This document shows, piece after piece, positions 1-7,968 of a DNA stretch of 32,772 nt. The DNA comes from Bacteroidales bacterium UBA5537 (GTDB lineage: Bacteria; Bacteroidota; Bacteroidia; Bacteroidales; Lentimicrobiaceae), in contig DINP01000036.1 of NCBI GenBank assembly GCA_002426025.1, positions 102,309 to 135,080 on the forward strand, read 5' to 3'. Below the pieces are notes generated by a model, which saw only the letters and a program-made list of their open reading frames with translations, had not been told where the DNA came from and did no database searches. The translations under genes were made by a program, and so were the position numbers. Within the stretch, counting starts at the first letter, position 1; each line of letters opens with the position of its first letter.

Positions 1-48
1 GATAATCTGGATGTGAATATTTATGAAGCTGTTGCTAATTTTTCGTGA
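1..48 (+). CDS. C-terminal end of an unidentified protein (possibly FolK)
   Basis: An open frame enters from the left edge and stops at 46-48. Its last 15 residues read DNLDVNIYEAVANFS. This is too short to identify by itself. In Bacteroidota the pterin kinase folK often precedes a deoxynucleoside kinase, and an acidic tail of this kind would suit it, but that is inference from gene order. The stop lies eight bases before the ATG of the next gene, so the two are probably co-transcribed. Confidence 0.35.
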   Translation, partial: DNLDVNIYEAVANFS

Positions 49-56
49 GTTTAATC

Positions 57-689
57 ATGCAGTACAATTACATTACTATAGAGGGTACAATAGGTGCAGG
101 TAAAACTTCACTGGCAACTATGCTTTCGCAGGAGTTTAATACCAGATTGATACTTGAACAATTTGAAGACAATGATTTTCTGCCGAAGTTTTATAAAGAC
201 CCTGCAAAATATGCGTTTCCGCTTGAATTATCTTTTCTGGCTGCAAGGTTTCAACAACTCAGGGATGAACTCTCAAACACTGACCTTTTCAGACCTTATA
301 CCATATCGGACTACTTTATCAACAAATCGCTGATTTTTGCACGAAAAACCCTGGCAGATGATGAATACGCATTGTATGCAAGGTTGTTTAGTATTATCAA
401 TCTGTCACTTCCCCGTCCTGATCTGTTGGTCTATCTCTATATGAATGTTGAACGCCTGAAATCGAACATTGTACAGCGGGGGCGACCATATGAACAGGAT
501 ATTGAGCAGGATTATCTCGAAAAAATCCAAAGTGGCTACTTTGATTATCTGCGCCAGCAAAGTGATATGCGCATCCTGATTATTGATACCAATACGCTTG
601 ATTTTGTAAATGTGCCTGAACATTACGATATGATCAAAGAGCTAATCGGAAGGCAATATCCAATAGGTGTCAATACAATTGTTCCCTGA
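57..689 (+). CDS. Deoxynucleoside kinase (dNK/dCK-dGK family)
   Basis: This enzyme phosphorylates deoxynucleosides with ATP in the cytosolic nucleotide salvage pathway. The P-loop GTIGAGKTS lies at residues 10-18. An ISDYF motif in the middle corresponds to the family's catalytic and substrate-contact segment. The LID region is RGRPYEQDIE, with the family's arginines. The 210-residue length is normal. I chose ATG 57; a GTG at 45 in the same frame would overlap the upstream stop and add four residues not expected in the family. Substrate preference (dA/dG or dC) cannot be read from the sequence. No strong terminator follows. Confidence 0.88.
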   Translation: MQYNYITIEGTIGAGKTSLATMLSQEFNTRLILEQFEDNDFLPKFYKDPAKYAFPLELSFLAARFQQLRDELSNTDLFRPYTISDYFINKSLIFARKTLADDEYALYARLFSIINLSLPRPDLLVYLYMNVERLKSNIVQRGRPYEQDIEQDYLEKIQSGYFDYLRQQSDMRILIIDTNTLDFVNVPEHYDMIKELIGRQYPIGVNTIVP

Positions 690-745
690 GGAAATTTGTT
701 TGGTAAAACAGTTCATTCTTCAATCAATTTATCCGATTTTTATCC

Positions 746-753
746 TAAATTTG
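746..753 (+). promoter_or_regulatory. Candidate -7 element upstream of the histidine kinase
   Basis: TAAATTTG is an exact match to the Bacteroidota -7 consensus TAnnTTTG, about 100 bases before the kinase ATG. I see no clear TTG at the -33 position, so this is a weak call. Confidence 0.3.
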
Positions 754-851
754 GTCTGTTCATAAAAAGGAGTACCCCGATATTTTTCTTAAAAGATATG
801 AGGTAATAAATTGAACACATCAAAAATTGTTTCTCTAACGACAAGCCCATC

Positions 852-1736
852 ATGTATATATATGTAGGATTTGCTTTGGCTCTGATTGCTGTTCTGGCCT
901 TTCTTTTTTATTATCTAAAACTGGTAAAACAAAAAAACAGGATGATTGCCTTGCTGAAAAAGCAAAACGATTCATTCCTGGTTGCACAAAAAGAACTGTT
1001 AGAAGCCAAAGCAAAGGCTGAAGAATCCGACAGATTGAAATCGGCTTTTCTGGCCAATATGTCGCATGAGATAAGAACCCCTTTAAATGCAATTATGGGC
1101 TTTTCATCCCTGATGCAGGACTCGTTTGTTGAAGATGAGGAACACAAGCAGTTTGTTACCATTATCCATAATAATAGTACTAAGCTGCTCAGCCTGATGG
1201 ATGAGATTTTCGACATTGCTCAGATTGAATCGGGAGTTGTTCAGATGCAAACCGAACCTTGTCAGGTAAATGAGTTGCTGATGAGCCTTGTTACCTTTTT
1301 TAATCTGGAAAAAAGTCTCAACGGAAAAGACTCAATTCAGATTAGGGTTCATAAGGCAAATAAAGATACTGGGTTTACAATTAATACCGATCCGAAGAAG
1401 TTGCGTCAGACTTTGTTTAATCTGATTGAAAATGCACTTAAATATACCAATGAAGGAAACATTGAAATCGGATATAATCTGAAAGAGACAGGAATGGTTG
1501 AGTTTTATGTACGCGATACAGGAATAGGTTTTCCGCAGGAAAAGCTGGATATTCTGTTTCAGCGGTTTAGACAGGCTGACGATAGTAACAGCAGGCAATT
1601 TGGCGGGATTGGGCTTGGATTAACATTATCGCAGAAATTCATCAAATTGATGGGCGGCGAAATGCGTGCTGAGTCGGTGCAAGGCGTTGGATCTGTTTTT
1701 TATGCTTCACTTCCTTACAAGCAAATTTCAGAATAG
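852..1736 (+). CDS. Membrane-anchored sensor histidine kinase without a recognisable sensor domain
   Basis: One N-terminal membrane segment (about residues 4-22) is followed by a short coiled coil (about 38-62) and then the kinase core. The phosphoacceptor H72 lies in MSHEIRTPLN. The N box is LIENALKYTN (191-200), the G1 box DTGIGF (222-227) and the G2 box GGIGLGL (251-257). All catalytic motifs are intact, so it should autophosphorylate. At 294 residues it has no periplasmic sensor, PAS or HAMP domain and no fused receiver. The frame closes at 804-809, so a longer N-terminus is not hidden upstream. No response regulator is adjacent, so the partner is unknown. It converges on the sigma factor gene across a shared terminator. 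Confidence 0.88.
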   Translation: MYIYVGFALALIAVLAFLFYYLKLVKQKNRMIALLKKQNDSFLVAQKELLEAKAKAEESDRLKSAFLANMSHEIRTPLNAIMGFSSLMQDSFVEDEEHKQFVTIIHNNSTKLLSLMDEIFDIAQIESGVVQMQTEPCQVNELLMSLVTFFNLEKSLNGKDSIQIRVHKANKDTGFTINTDPKKLRQTLFNLIENALKYTNEGNIEIGYNLKETGMVEFYVRDTGIGFPQEKLDILFQRFRQADDSNSRQFGGIGLGLTLSQKFIKLMGGEMRAESVQGVGSVFYASLPYKQISE

Positions 1737-1756
1737 CCTCTTATTTTACAGAAAAT

Positions 1757-1785
1757 AAAAAAGCTACCAGACCAGTAGCTTTTTC
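1757..1785. terminator. Bidirectional intrinsic terminator
   Basis: AAAAAGCTAC (1758-1767) pairs with GTAGCTTTTT (1775-1784) around a seven-base loop. An A tract lies on one side and a T tract on the other, so it can end both the histidine kinase and the convergent sigma factor transcripts. Confidence 0.8.
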
Positions 1786-1809
1786 ACTTTTCACTCTTCA
1801 CATTTGCTA

Positions 1810-2316
1810 TTAACTCTGAAAGTCTTTTAATGATTCCATTAGTTTTTTGCGTGTGAAAAAGATTCTGCTTTTCACAGTGCCAATTGAGAGGTTTAAATTC
1901 TCAGCTATTTCTTTGTATTTGTAACCGGCAGTATGCATTTCAAAAGGTTTGCGCTGATCAGTTTCGAGTTTGGCAATACCCGCTTTGATCTCTTTTGTTG
2001 ATAGTGCAGATTCTGGTGATACAAAATCTGACTTGCGTGGAATATTCAGATAATACAAATCTTCAGTGTTGTCAACAATGGTATTTGCTTTCTGATTTCT
2101 GCGGTAGTTATTTATGAAGGTGTTCTTCATAATGGTATAAGTCCATGCTTTCAAATTGGTATCTGCTGCAAATTTGTCTTTATGAACCAATGCTTTCAGG
2201 TAGGTGTCCTGGATTAAATCCTTTGCTTCCTCCCTGTCGTTGGTTAAAGTGTTTGCAAAATAGGAAAGGTTGTCGTGGAGACTTATTAACTTGTGACTGA
2301 ATTCTATTGCTGTCAT
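1810..2316 (-). CDS. ECF-type RNA polymerase sigma-70 family factor
   Basis: A 168-residue two-domain sigma factor. Region 2 includes DREEAKDLIQDTYLKAL (27-43) and the aromatic, basic segment KAWTYTIMKNTFINNYRR (56-73) that melts and reads the -10 region. Region 4 is a helix-turn-helix at about 131-159 (GYKYKEIAENLNLSIGTVKS) that reads the -35 region. No anti-sigma gene is adjacent. The next gene upstream on the same strand encodes a B12-binding MerR regulator. In many Bacteroidota a MerR-B12 gene and a short sigma factor of this kind sit beside carotenoid genes, but none is present here. A candidate -7 element lies about 34 bases before the start. Confidence 0.88.
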   Translation of the reverse strand: MTAIEFSHKLISLHDNLSYFANTLTNDREEAKDLIQDTYLKALVHKDKFAADTNLKAWTYTIMKNTFINNYRRNQKANTIVDNTEDLYYLNIPRKSDFVSPESALSTKEIKAGIAKLETDQRKPFEMHTAGYKYKEIAENLNLSIGTVKSRIFFTRKKLMESLKDFQS

Positions 2317-2349
2317 GGTTTATATATTTGGTTGTTGATTAATGTTTAA

Positions 2350-2357
2350 CAAATATA
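2350..2357 (-). promoter_or_regulatory. Candidate -7 element of the sigma factor gene
   Basis: Read on the minus strand this is TATATTTG, an exact TAnnTTTG match that would give a leader of about 27 bases. A second exact match, TAATTTTG, lies about ten bases further upstream. Neither has a TTG at the ideal spacing. Confidence 0.4.
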
Positions 2358-2533
2358 GTGCAAAATTAAACACAATGTTAATAAATTGTGGATTATTTTT
2401 ATAAAAATATCGAGCAATCTGGATATTGGCTATGTATATGATTGATAAAGAGGATAGTAAATTTCTATTTAGAATCATTACAGAATGTTAAAAAAATGTA
2501 ATATTAGTGTTAAACAAAATGTTTACACAGAAA

Positions 2534-2570
2534 TGGCCCGAAACGGGACAGGCAATGTCCCATAATGGGA
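2534..2570. promoter_or_regulatory. Cluster of overlapping GGGA/TCCC inverted repeats
   Basis: Three nested palindromes fall within 37 bases. CCCG-AAA-CGGG is at 2537-2547, GGGACA-GGCAA-TGTCCC at 2545-2561, and the perfect TCCCAT-A-ATGGGA at 2558-2570. The left part, TGGCCCGAAACGGGA (2534-2548), recurs as TGGCCCGAAATGGGA at 2661-2675. These stand out against an AT-rich background. They could be operator sites for a dimeric regulator or mutually exclusive RNA hairpins. They lie upstream of the sigma factor and downstream of the MerR gene. Confidence 0.45.
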
Positions 2571-2826
2571 TTATTCCTGATTTTTACATAGAATGATTAT
2601 ATATAAGGCTGATAATAAAGAGAATATATTTGAAAATGATCTCAATTTCAAGCACAATAATGGCCCGAAATGGGATAAGCTAAGTTTATAAAGTAATGTG
2701 TAGTTTATAAAAAAAATTATTAAATCAGCAAGTGCTTGATAAATAAATAGATGTGATGATTAAAAAATATTAATCACAGCAATGAAAAGAAGGGGGCATT
2801 CACTTTGTTAATGGCTGGAATTTGTT

Positions 2827-3747
2827 CTAATTAACCTTAGAAATAGCATTAAGTTTAATCTCATCGGAAAATTCATTTGGATTTGTGGCTATTTTAACAT
2901 TGGAAGGAAGCTCAATATTGTATTCATGTGTTTGATAACCAGTAATATAGATAGTCTGGCTGCTGAATACTGAAGATAACTGATGAATATAATCAGCATA
3001 TTTCTTTTGTGTTAAAGGCGTAGTAATAGAAGTAAAGAGATAATCAATCTTTTGTTTTCTTGAAACCTCCATTAAATCCTCAAAGGGCACCGATTGACCC
3101 AGATAAATAACCTTGTACCCACATTTTTTAATCAGGTAGCTGTAGAATAGTAAACCGAGTTCATGCCACTCATTAGAAGGTAAAAACATTAGGAAAGTAT
3201 AGGCTGATGTCTTTGTATTTCCCGACTGTCCGTCAATAGCAATAATAAGTTTCTGTCTTATCAGGTTTGAAACAAAATGTTCCTGCGCGGGAATAATTGT
3301 TCCGATCTGCCATAATAAGCCAATTTTCTCGAAGAAAGGGTATAATACCTTTATGACTGTATCATCAAAGCCTAATTTTATAACAGAAGTTGACAGAACT
3401 CTTTCAAAACGCTGTTCATCAAGTTCAATCATGGCCACTATCAGTTGCTCAATCTGATTGTCTGAATCATTGGATGTTTCCGAAATTTCGAGAATATGCT
3501 CATTAATTTCGTCATTGTTCATTGTAACAATGGTAGAAATTTTAAATCCGTTCCTGTTTAAGATAGAAACATTCAACAATCTTTTCAGGTCATTGTCCGA
3601 ATAATATCTGATGTTGGTCGAAGTTCTTTCGGGTTCGATCAACTGGTATCTTTTCTCCCAAATGCGTATGGTGTGAGCTTTTATGCCAGTTAATTGCTCA
3701 AGATCTTTGATCGAATATTGAATCATTGGTGGTTGCGTATAAAACAT
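2827..3747 (-). CDS. MerR-type regulator with B12-binding domain (CarH/LitR-like)
   Basis: An N-terminal MerR helix-turn-helix (about residues 10-77, YSIKDLEQLTGIKAHTIRIWEKRY) is followed by a cobalamin-binding helical bundle and a Rossmann-type B12 domain. The CarH helical motif W-x9-EH is present (W146, E156, H157). The lower-ligand motif ExHxxG is present as EWHELG (E193, H195, G198), followed after 41 residues by S240 and after 26 more by TG. In CarH-type proteins adenosylcobalamin makes the protein a DNA-bound repressor that light disassembles; I infer a similar light or B12 response here. The start may be the ATG at 3726 (M8, giving MIQYSIKDLE) rather than the one at 3747. The neighbouring sigma factor gene is the likely target. 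Confidence 0.85.
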   Translation of the reverse strand: MFYTQPPMIQYSIKDLEQLTGIKAHTIRIWEKRYQLIEPERTSTNIRYYSDNDLKRLLNVSILNRNGFKISTIVTMNNDEINEHILEISETSNDSDNQIEQLIVAMIELDEQRFERVLSTSVIKLGFDDTVIKVLYPFFEKIGLLWQIGTIIPAQEHFVSNLIRQKLIIAIDGQSGNTKTSAYTFLMFLPSNEWHELGLLFYSYLIKKCGYKVIYLGQSVPFEDLMEVSRKQKIDYLFTSITTPLTQKKYADYIHQLSSVFSSQTIYITGYQTHEYNIELPSNVKIATNPNEFSDEIKLNAISKVN

Positions 3748-3828
3748 GTTGTTTAATCTTTCCGGTCATTGCTTATAACAAGATAAACCTGAAAATGTTT
3801 TGATGGAGTTTAGTCTGCAATAAATAAA

Positions 3829-3864
3829 AAAACCTGTAAATTATCCGAAGGAATTACAGGTTTT
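3829..3864 (-). terminator. Intrinsic terminator of alaS
   Basis: AAAACCTGTAA (3829-3839) pairs with TTACAGGTTTT (3854-3864). On the minus strand the hairpin is followed by a T-rich tract. It lies just past the alaS stop and before the MerR-B12 gene. Confidence 0.75.
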
Positions 3865-3883
3865 CATTTTTTTAAATAAAATA

Positions 3884-6493
3884 TTACTTAAACATTGCCT
3901 GCGCTTTTTCAAGTACAATCTTAATGCCGGTTACATCTTTTCCTCCAGCTGTTGCATAATGAGCCTGACCGCCGCCGCCACCTTTTATATCGCGGGCTAA
4001 ATCTTTAACAATATTTCCTGCATTCAACCCTTTCGATTTTACGAGAGGATCTGAGATCGCCACAGTAATACCTGGTTTGCCATCGTACTCATTTACCAGT
4101 ATCACAATATAGTTATCTCCGGCTGCAATTAATTTATAAGCTATATCTTTTACAACGGAGGGGTCGAAGCCAACTTTTGAAACAATCAGCTTTATGCCAT
4201 TTTCAATTCTGGAGTCTGCGATGAGTTTGGCAGCGAAATCAGAAACCATAACGGTATTCAATTCTTCAATCTGGTTGTGCAGCCTGTGATTTTCTTCCAA
4301 TAGATTTTTTATTCCCCTTATGGGATCAACCGGATTTTTTACCAACTCCTTAATTTCCGTTATTAGTTCTGACTGAGTGGCGAAAAACTCTTCAGCCTTT
4401 TCAGCCGTTATGGCTTCAATACGTCTGACTCCGGCTGCAATTGCCGATTCTGATACTATTCTGAACAAACCAATCTGACCGGTTGCATGAACATGCGTTC
4501 CTCCGCACAGTTCAACTGATTCACCAAAACGGATTACACGAACAGAATCGCCGTATTTTTCACCAAAAAGGGCCAAAGCACCTAATTCCTTCGCTTTCTC
4601 CATTGGAATTCCCCTGGATTCATCAATATTGAAGTTTTCGCGGATAAGGCTGTTGACCATTTTTTCAACTTTACGGATATCTTCATCCGATAGTTTTTGA
4701 AAGTGCGAAAAGTCAAACCGGAGATAATCGGGATGGACATAGGAACCCTTCTGTTCAACATGAGTACCCAGAATAGACCGGAGTGAATGATGCAGCAGGT
4801 GCGTTGCGGAGTGATTGTTTTCTGTACTTTTCCGTGCTTTGCGCGATACAACAGCTTTTAGCTTCGATTTTGTATCTGAAGGCAGCTTTTCGGTAATATG
4901 GATAATCATATTGTTTTCTTTCCGGGTATCGTTAACCGGAATCAAGGTGCCGTTGGATTCTAAGGTGCCAATATCACCAACTTGCCCGCCACTTTCAGCA
5001 TAGAAAGGTGTTTCAGCCAGGGCTATCTGATAAAAATATTTGCCTTTTGACTGCACTTTACGATAACGGGTAATGGTGGTTTCAGTTTCTAGCGTATCAT
5101 ATCCGACAAAACTTTCTGTTGAATCAGGGTTCACAATTACCCAATCATCAACTTCAACAGAAGCGTCTTTGCGCGATCTCTCTTTTTGCTTTTCAAGGCC
5201 ACTTTTAAAACCTTCCATGTCAACTTCTTTTCCTGCTTCACGAGCCATCAGGCTGGTGAGGTCTATCGGGAAACCATAAGTGTCATAGAGTTCAAATGCA
5301 AAGTCTCCGTCAATCAGTTGATTGCCAGAATTGGCTTCAATGTATTGGTTAAACTTGCCAATACCCAGCGAAAGTGTTCTGAGAAATGAAGACTCTTCTT
5401 CAAGAATAACTTTTTCGATCAGTGATTTCTGGGTATTGAGTTCATTAAAATAGCTTCCCATTTGCCCGACCAGCACCGGGATAAGTTTATGGATAAAAGG
5501 TTCATTCAGGTTGAGGAAAGTGAAACCATAACGCACAGCCCTGCGAAGTATCCTGCGGATGACATATCCGGCTTTGTTGTTTGATGGAAGCTGTCCATCA
5601 GCAATTGCAAAAACAATAGCCCTGAGGTGATCGGCCACAACACGCATGGCAACATCGCTTTTTGTGGATAATCCGTAAGCGATACCCGATATGCTGGCAA
5701 TTTCTTTAATCACCGGCTGAAAAACGTCGGTATCGTAATTCGACTGCTTTTTTTGAAGCACCATACAAAGGCGCTCAAACCCCATTCCTGTATCCACATG
5801 TTTGGCAGGTAGTGGCTGAAGGCTACCATTTGCCAATCGGTTAAATTCTATAAAAACAAGGTTCCAGATCTCGATAACCAATGGATCCCCTGCATTTACC
5901 AGTGAGGCTCCATCAATTTTCAACCGGTCTTCTTCGTTTCTGATATCAACATGGATTTCAGAACAGGGCCCGCATGGGCCGGTATCGCCCATTTCCCAGA
6001 AATTATCTTTTTTGCTGCCATGTAAAATCCTGTTTTCGGCAATATGCTTTTTCCAAAAACCGTGGGCTTCCATATCAACATCCAGGTTATCTTCTTTATC
6101 TCCTCCAAATATGGTGACATACATCCGGTCCTTGTCAATCTTATAAACTTCGGTAAGCAATTCCCAGGCCCAATCAATGGCTTCCTTTTTAAAATAGTTG
6201 CCAAACGACCAGTTTCCCAACATTTCAAACATGGTATGGTGATAAGTGTCGTGCCCAACCTCTTCAAGATCGTTGTGCTTGCCCGAAACCCTCAAACATT
6301 TCTGTGAGTTGGCTATTCGTGGAAATTTAACCGGCGAATTGCCAAGGAAAATATCCTTGAACTGGTTCATTCCGGCATTGGTAAACATAAGGGTAGGGTC
6401 ATCTTTTATCACCATTGGGGCAGATGAAACTGTCTGGTGTTCTTTTGATTTGAAAAAATCGAGAAAGGTTTGCCGGGTTTGTTGTGCGTTCAT
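3884..6493 (-). CDS. alaS: Alanine--tRNA ligase
   Basis: Charges tRNA-Ala with alanine and hydrolyses mischarged Ser- and Gly-tRNA-Ala. The 869-residue protein matches the usual full length of about 875. The class II catalytic core occupies the first 240 or so residues (APMVIKDDPTLMFTNAGMNQF near the start, then TGMGFERL). The editing domain carries the zinc ligands HSATH (561-565) and CGGTH (663-667). The C-terminal C-Ala domain ends with a GGGGGQAHYATAGG glycine cluster. I start at the ATG at 6493 (MNAQQTRQTFLDFF); an upstream GTG at 6511 would add six atypical residues. It diverges from the M23 peptidase gene and ends at its own terminator. Confidence 0.97.
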   Translation of the reverse strand: MNAQQTRQTFLDFFKSKEHQTVSSAPMVIKDDPTLMFTNAGMNQFKDIFLGNSPVKFPRIANSQKCLRVSGKHNDLEEVGHDTYHHTMFEMLGNWSFGNYFKKEAIDWAWELLTEVYKIDKDRMYVTIFGGDKEDNLDVDMEAHGFWKKHIAENRILHGSKKDNFWEMGDTGPCGPCSEIHVDIRNEEDRLKIDGASLVNAGDPLVIEIWNLVFIEFNRLANGSLQPLPAKHVDTGMGFERLCMVLQKKQSNYDTDVFQPVIKEIASISGIAYGLSTKSDVAMRVVADHLRAIVFAIADGQLPSNNKAGYVIRRILRRAVRYGFTFLNLNEPFIHKLIPVLVGQMGSYFNELNTQKSLIEKVILEEESSFLRTLSLGIGKFNQYIEANSGNQLIDGDFAFELYDTYGFPIDLTSLMAREAGKEVDMEGFKSGLEKQKERSRKDASVEVDDWVIVNPDSTESFVGYDTLETETTITRYRKVQSKGKYFYQIALAETPFYAESGGQVGDIGTLESNGTLIPVNDTRKENNMIIHITEKLPSDTKSKLKAVVSRKARKSTENNHSATHLLHHSLRSILGTHVEQKGSYVHPDYLRFDFSHFQKLSDEDIRKVEKMVNSLIRENFNIDESRGIPMEKAKELGALALFGEKYGDSVRVIRFGESVELCGGTHVHATGQIGLFRIVSESAIAAGVRRIEAITAEKAEEFFATQSELITEIKELVKNPVDPIRGIKNLLEENHRLHNQIEELNTVMVSDFAAKLIADSRIENGIKLIVSKVGFDPSVVKDIAYKLIAAGDNYIVILVNEYDGKPGITVAISDPLVKSKGLNAGNIVKDLARDIKGGGGGQAHYATAGGKDVTGIKIVLEKAQAMFK

Positions 6494-6555
6494 ATGTAAC
6501 AGTTTATACACTCACAGCCTGTGACTGATTTAGATTTTTTTAACTTGTTAAAGGC

Positions 6556-6585
6556 TTGCAAATTTAGTTGAAAATGTTAATTTTG
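6556..6585 (+). promoter_or_regulatory. Bacteroidota-type promoter for the M23 peptidase
   Basis: TTG (6556-6558) is followed after 19 bases by TAATTTTG (6578-6585), an exact -33/-7 pair. The expected transcript start is about 55 bases before the ATG at 6646. Confidence 0.6.
6559..6566 (-). promoter_or_regulatory. Candidate -7 element of alaS
   Basis: The minus strand reads TAAATTTG, an exact TAnnTTTG match that would give a leader of about 60 bases. No good -33 TTG is seen. It overlaps the spacer of the divergent promoter that reads toward the M23 gene. Confidence 0.4.
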
Positions 6586-6645
6586 CCGTCATCGTTTTAA
6601 AAAGTGCGTACAAATCAGTAAATCAAAGCGAACCATAAACCATAA

Positions 6646-7617
6646 ATGGCAAAAATCAGATACCAGTTTAACACGAAGTCGCTGAAAATTGAAAAAATTC
6701 ATGTGACTGGAAAGCAAAGGCTGAAGCGCGTATTATCTGTTCTGGCTTCTGGTCTTGTTTTTGCAACTGCTGTGCTTGTATTGGCGTATAATTTTATTGA
6801 GTCGCCTAAAGAGCGGATTCTGCAGCGTGAAATTGATCAATATGAGTTGCAGTTTAAAATTCTGAACGATAGGCTTAGCCAGGTTCAGAATGTAATTACC
6901 GATCTTCAGGACAGAGATGACAATATTTATAGGGTAATTTTCGAATCAGAACCAATTCCTTCATCCGTAAGGAAAGCCGGATTTGGAGGAGCTGACAGGT
7001 ATTCAAAATTTGAAGGCTTCCGAAATTCTGAAATTATAACCAACACAACAAAGAAGCTTGATTTAATAACCAGTCAGCTTTATGTTCAGTCTAAATCATT
7101 TGATGAAGTATTTGCTCTGGCCAAACGCAAGGAGGAGTTGCTTGCATCAATCCCTGCCATTCAGCCAATTTCAAACAAAGACCTCAGGCGAATAGGGTCA
7201 TATTTCGGATACAGAACCGATCCCTTCTATAAAGTTACCAAGTTTCATGAAGGGATTGATTTTACAGCCTCGGTTGGTAACGATATTTATTCAACGGGCG
7301 ATGGTGTTGTTACGAAAGTTGAACGATCACGCGGTGGATACGGCAATTGTATTGTTATTAATCATGGTTTCGGATACGAAACTGTTTATGCCCACATGTC
7401 GAAAATGGATGTTAGGCGAGGTGAGAAAGTAAAACGCGGACAGGTAATTGGCCATGTTGGTAATACCGGAAAATCAACCTCTCCGCACCTGCATTATGAA
7501 GTTCGGAAGGGAGGAAAAGCAATTGACCCGATTAATTTCTTCTTTAACGATATTACCCCGGAAGAATATGCTACTATGATTGAGCTTTCACAACGTCCAT
7601 CTCAAACCCTCGATTGA
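6646..7617 (+). CDS. M23 family (LytM/NlpD-type) peptidase, membrane-anchored
   Basis: A cell-wall endopeptidase of the lysostaphin-like M23 family. It has a basic cytoplasmic N-terminus, one membrane segment (about 29-50) and a periplasmic coiled coil (about 55-95). The C-terminal M23 domain runs from about residue 180 to 300. The zinc and catalytic set is complete: H201 and D205 (HEGIDF), H250 (YAHMS), and H281 and H283 (HLHYEV). It should therefore be active rather than a degenerate activator. It is followed after 12 bases by the small MerR gene, so the two are probably one operon. This order next to alaS is familiar from Bacteroidales. Confidence 0.92.
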   Translation: MAKIRYQFNTKSLKIEKIHVTGKQRLKRVLSVLASGLVFATAVLVLAYNFIESPKERILQREIDQYELQFKILNDRLSQVQNVITDLQDRDDNIYRVIFESEPIPSSVRKAGFGGADRYSKFEGFRNSEIITNTTKKLDLITSQLYVQSKSFDEVFALAKRKEELLASIPAIQPISNKDLRRIGSYFGYRTDPFYKVTKFHEGIDFTASVGNDIYSTGDGVVTKVERSRGGYGNCIVINHGFGYETVYAHMSKMDVRRGEKVKRGQVIGHVGNTGKSTSPHLHYEVRKGGKAIDPINFFFNDITPEEYATMIELSQRPSQTLD

Positions 7618-7629
7618 TCTTATTTTATT

Positions 7630-7968
7630 ATGCCTTACAAAAAGAGGGAAATCGAGAAAGTTTACTACAGGATTGGTGAGGTGGCCGAGATGTTTGACGT
7701 AAACCAATCATTAATTCGTTTCTGGGAGAAAGAATTTGATATTATTAAACCTTACCGCAATAAAAAAGGCAACAGGTTTTTTACTAAAAAGGATGTTGAC
7801 AATTTCCATATTATTTTTCACCTGGTAAAAGAGCGAGGATTTACGCTTCAGGGTGCCCGCGAAAAGCTTAAAGCAAATCCCAAAGAAACTACTGACCATG
7901 CGGCAATTGTCAGAAATCTTCAGAATATTAAAAGTTTTCTGCTCGAGCTAAAGCAAGACCTCGACTAA
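7630..7968 (+). CDS. Small MerR-family DNA-binding protein
   Basis: A 112-residue protein with a MerR helix-turn-helix and wing at about residues 11-57 (YYRIGEVAEMFDVNQSLIRFWEKEF, then the KGNRFFTKKD wing). A short helix follows that probably dimerises. No metal- or ligand-binding domain or cysteine cluster is visible, so the signal it reads is unknown. It lies 12 bases after the M23 peptidase gene and probably shares its transcript. Its stop codon (7966-7968) directly abuts the stop codon of the convergent hldD gene (7969-7971), with no room for a separate terminator. Confidence 0.88.
   Translation: MPYKKREIEKVYYRIGEVAEMFDVNQSLIRFWEKEFDIIKPYRNKKGNRFFTKKDVDNFHIIFHLVKERGFTLQGAREKLKANPKETTDHAAIVRNLQNIKSFLLELKQDLD

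Larger units (their letters stand above)
2317..2826. other. 510-base non-coding region between the sigma factor and the MerR-B12 gene
   Basis: AT-rich, with no convincing open frame. It contains the sigma factor promoter candidates near 2350 and a patch of GC-rich inverted repeats at 2534-2570. A further copy of the repeat TGGCCCGAAAyGGGA lies at 2661-2675. The rest shows nothing I can name. Confidence 0.6.

Noticed and set aside
5920..6267. A 115-codon minus-strand frame within alaS
   Set aside because: It is an out-of-frame shadow of the strongly supported alaS gene.
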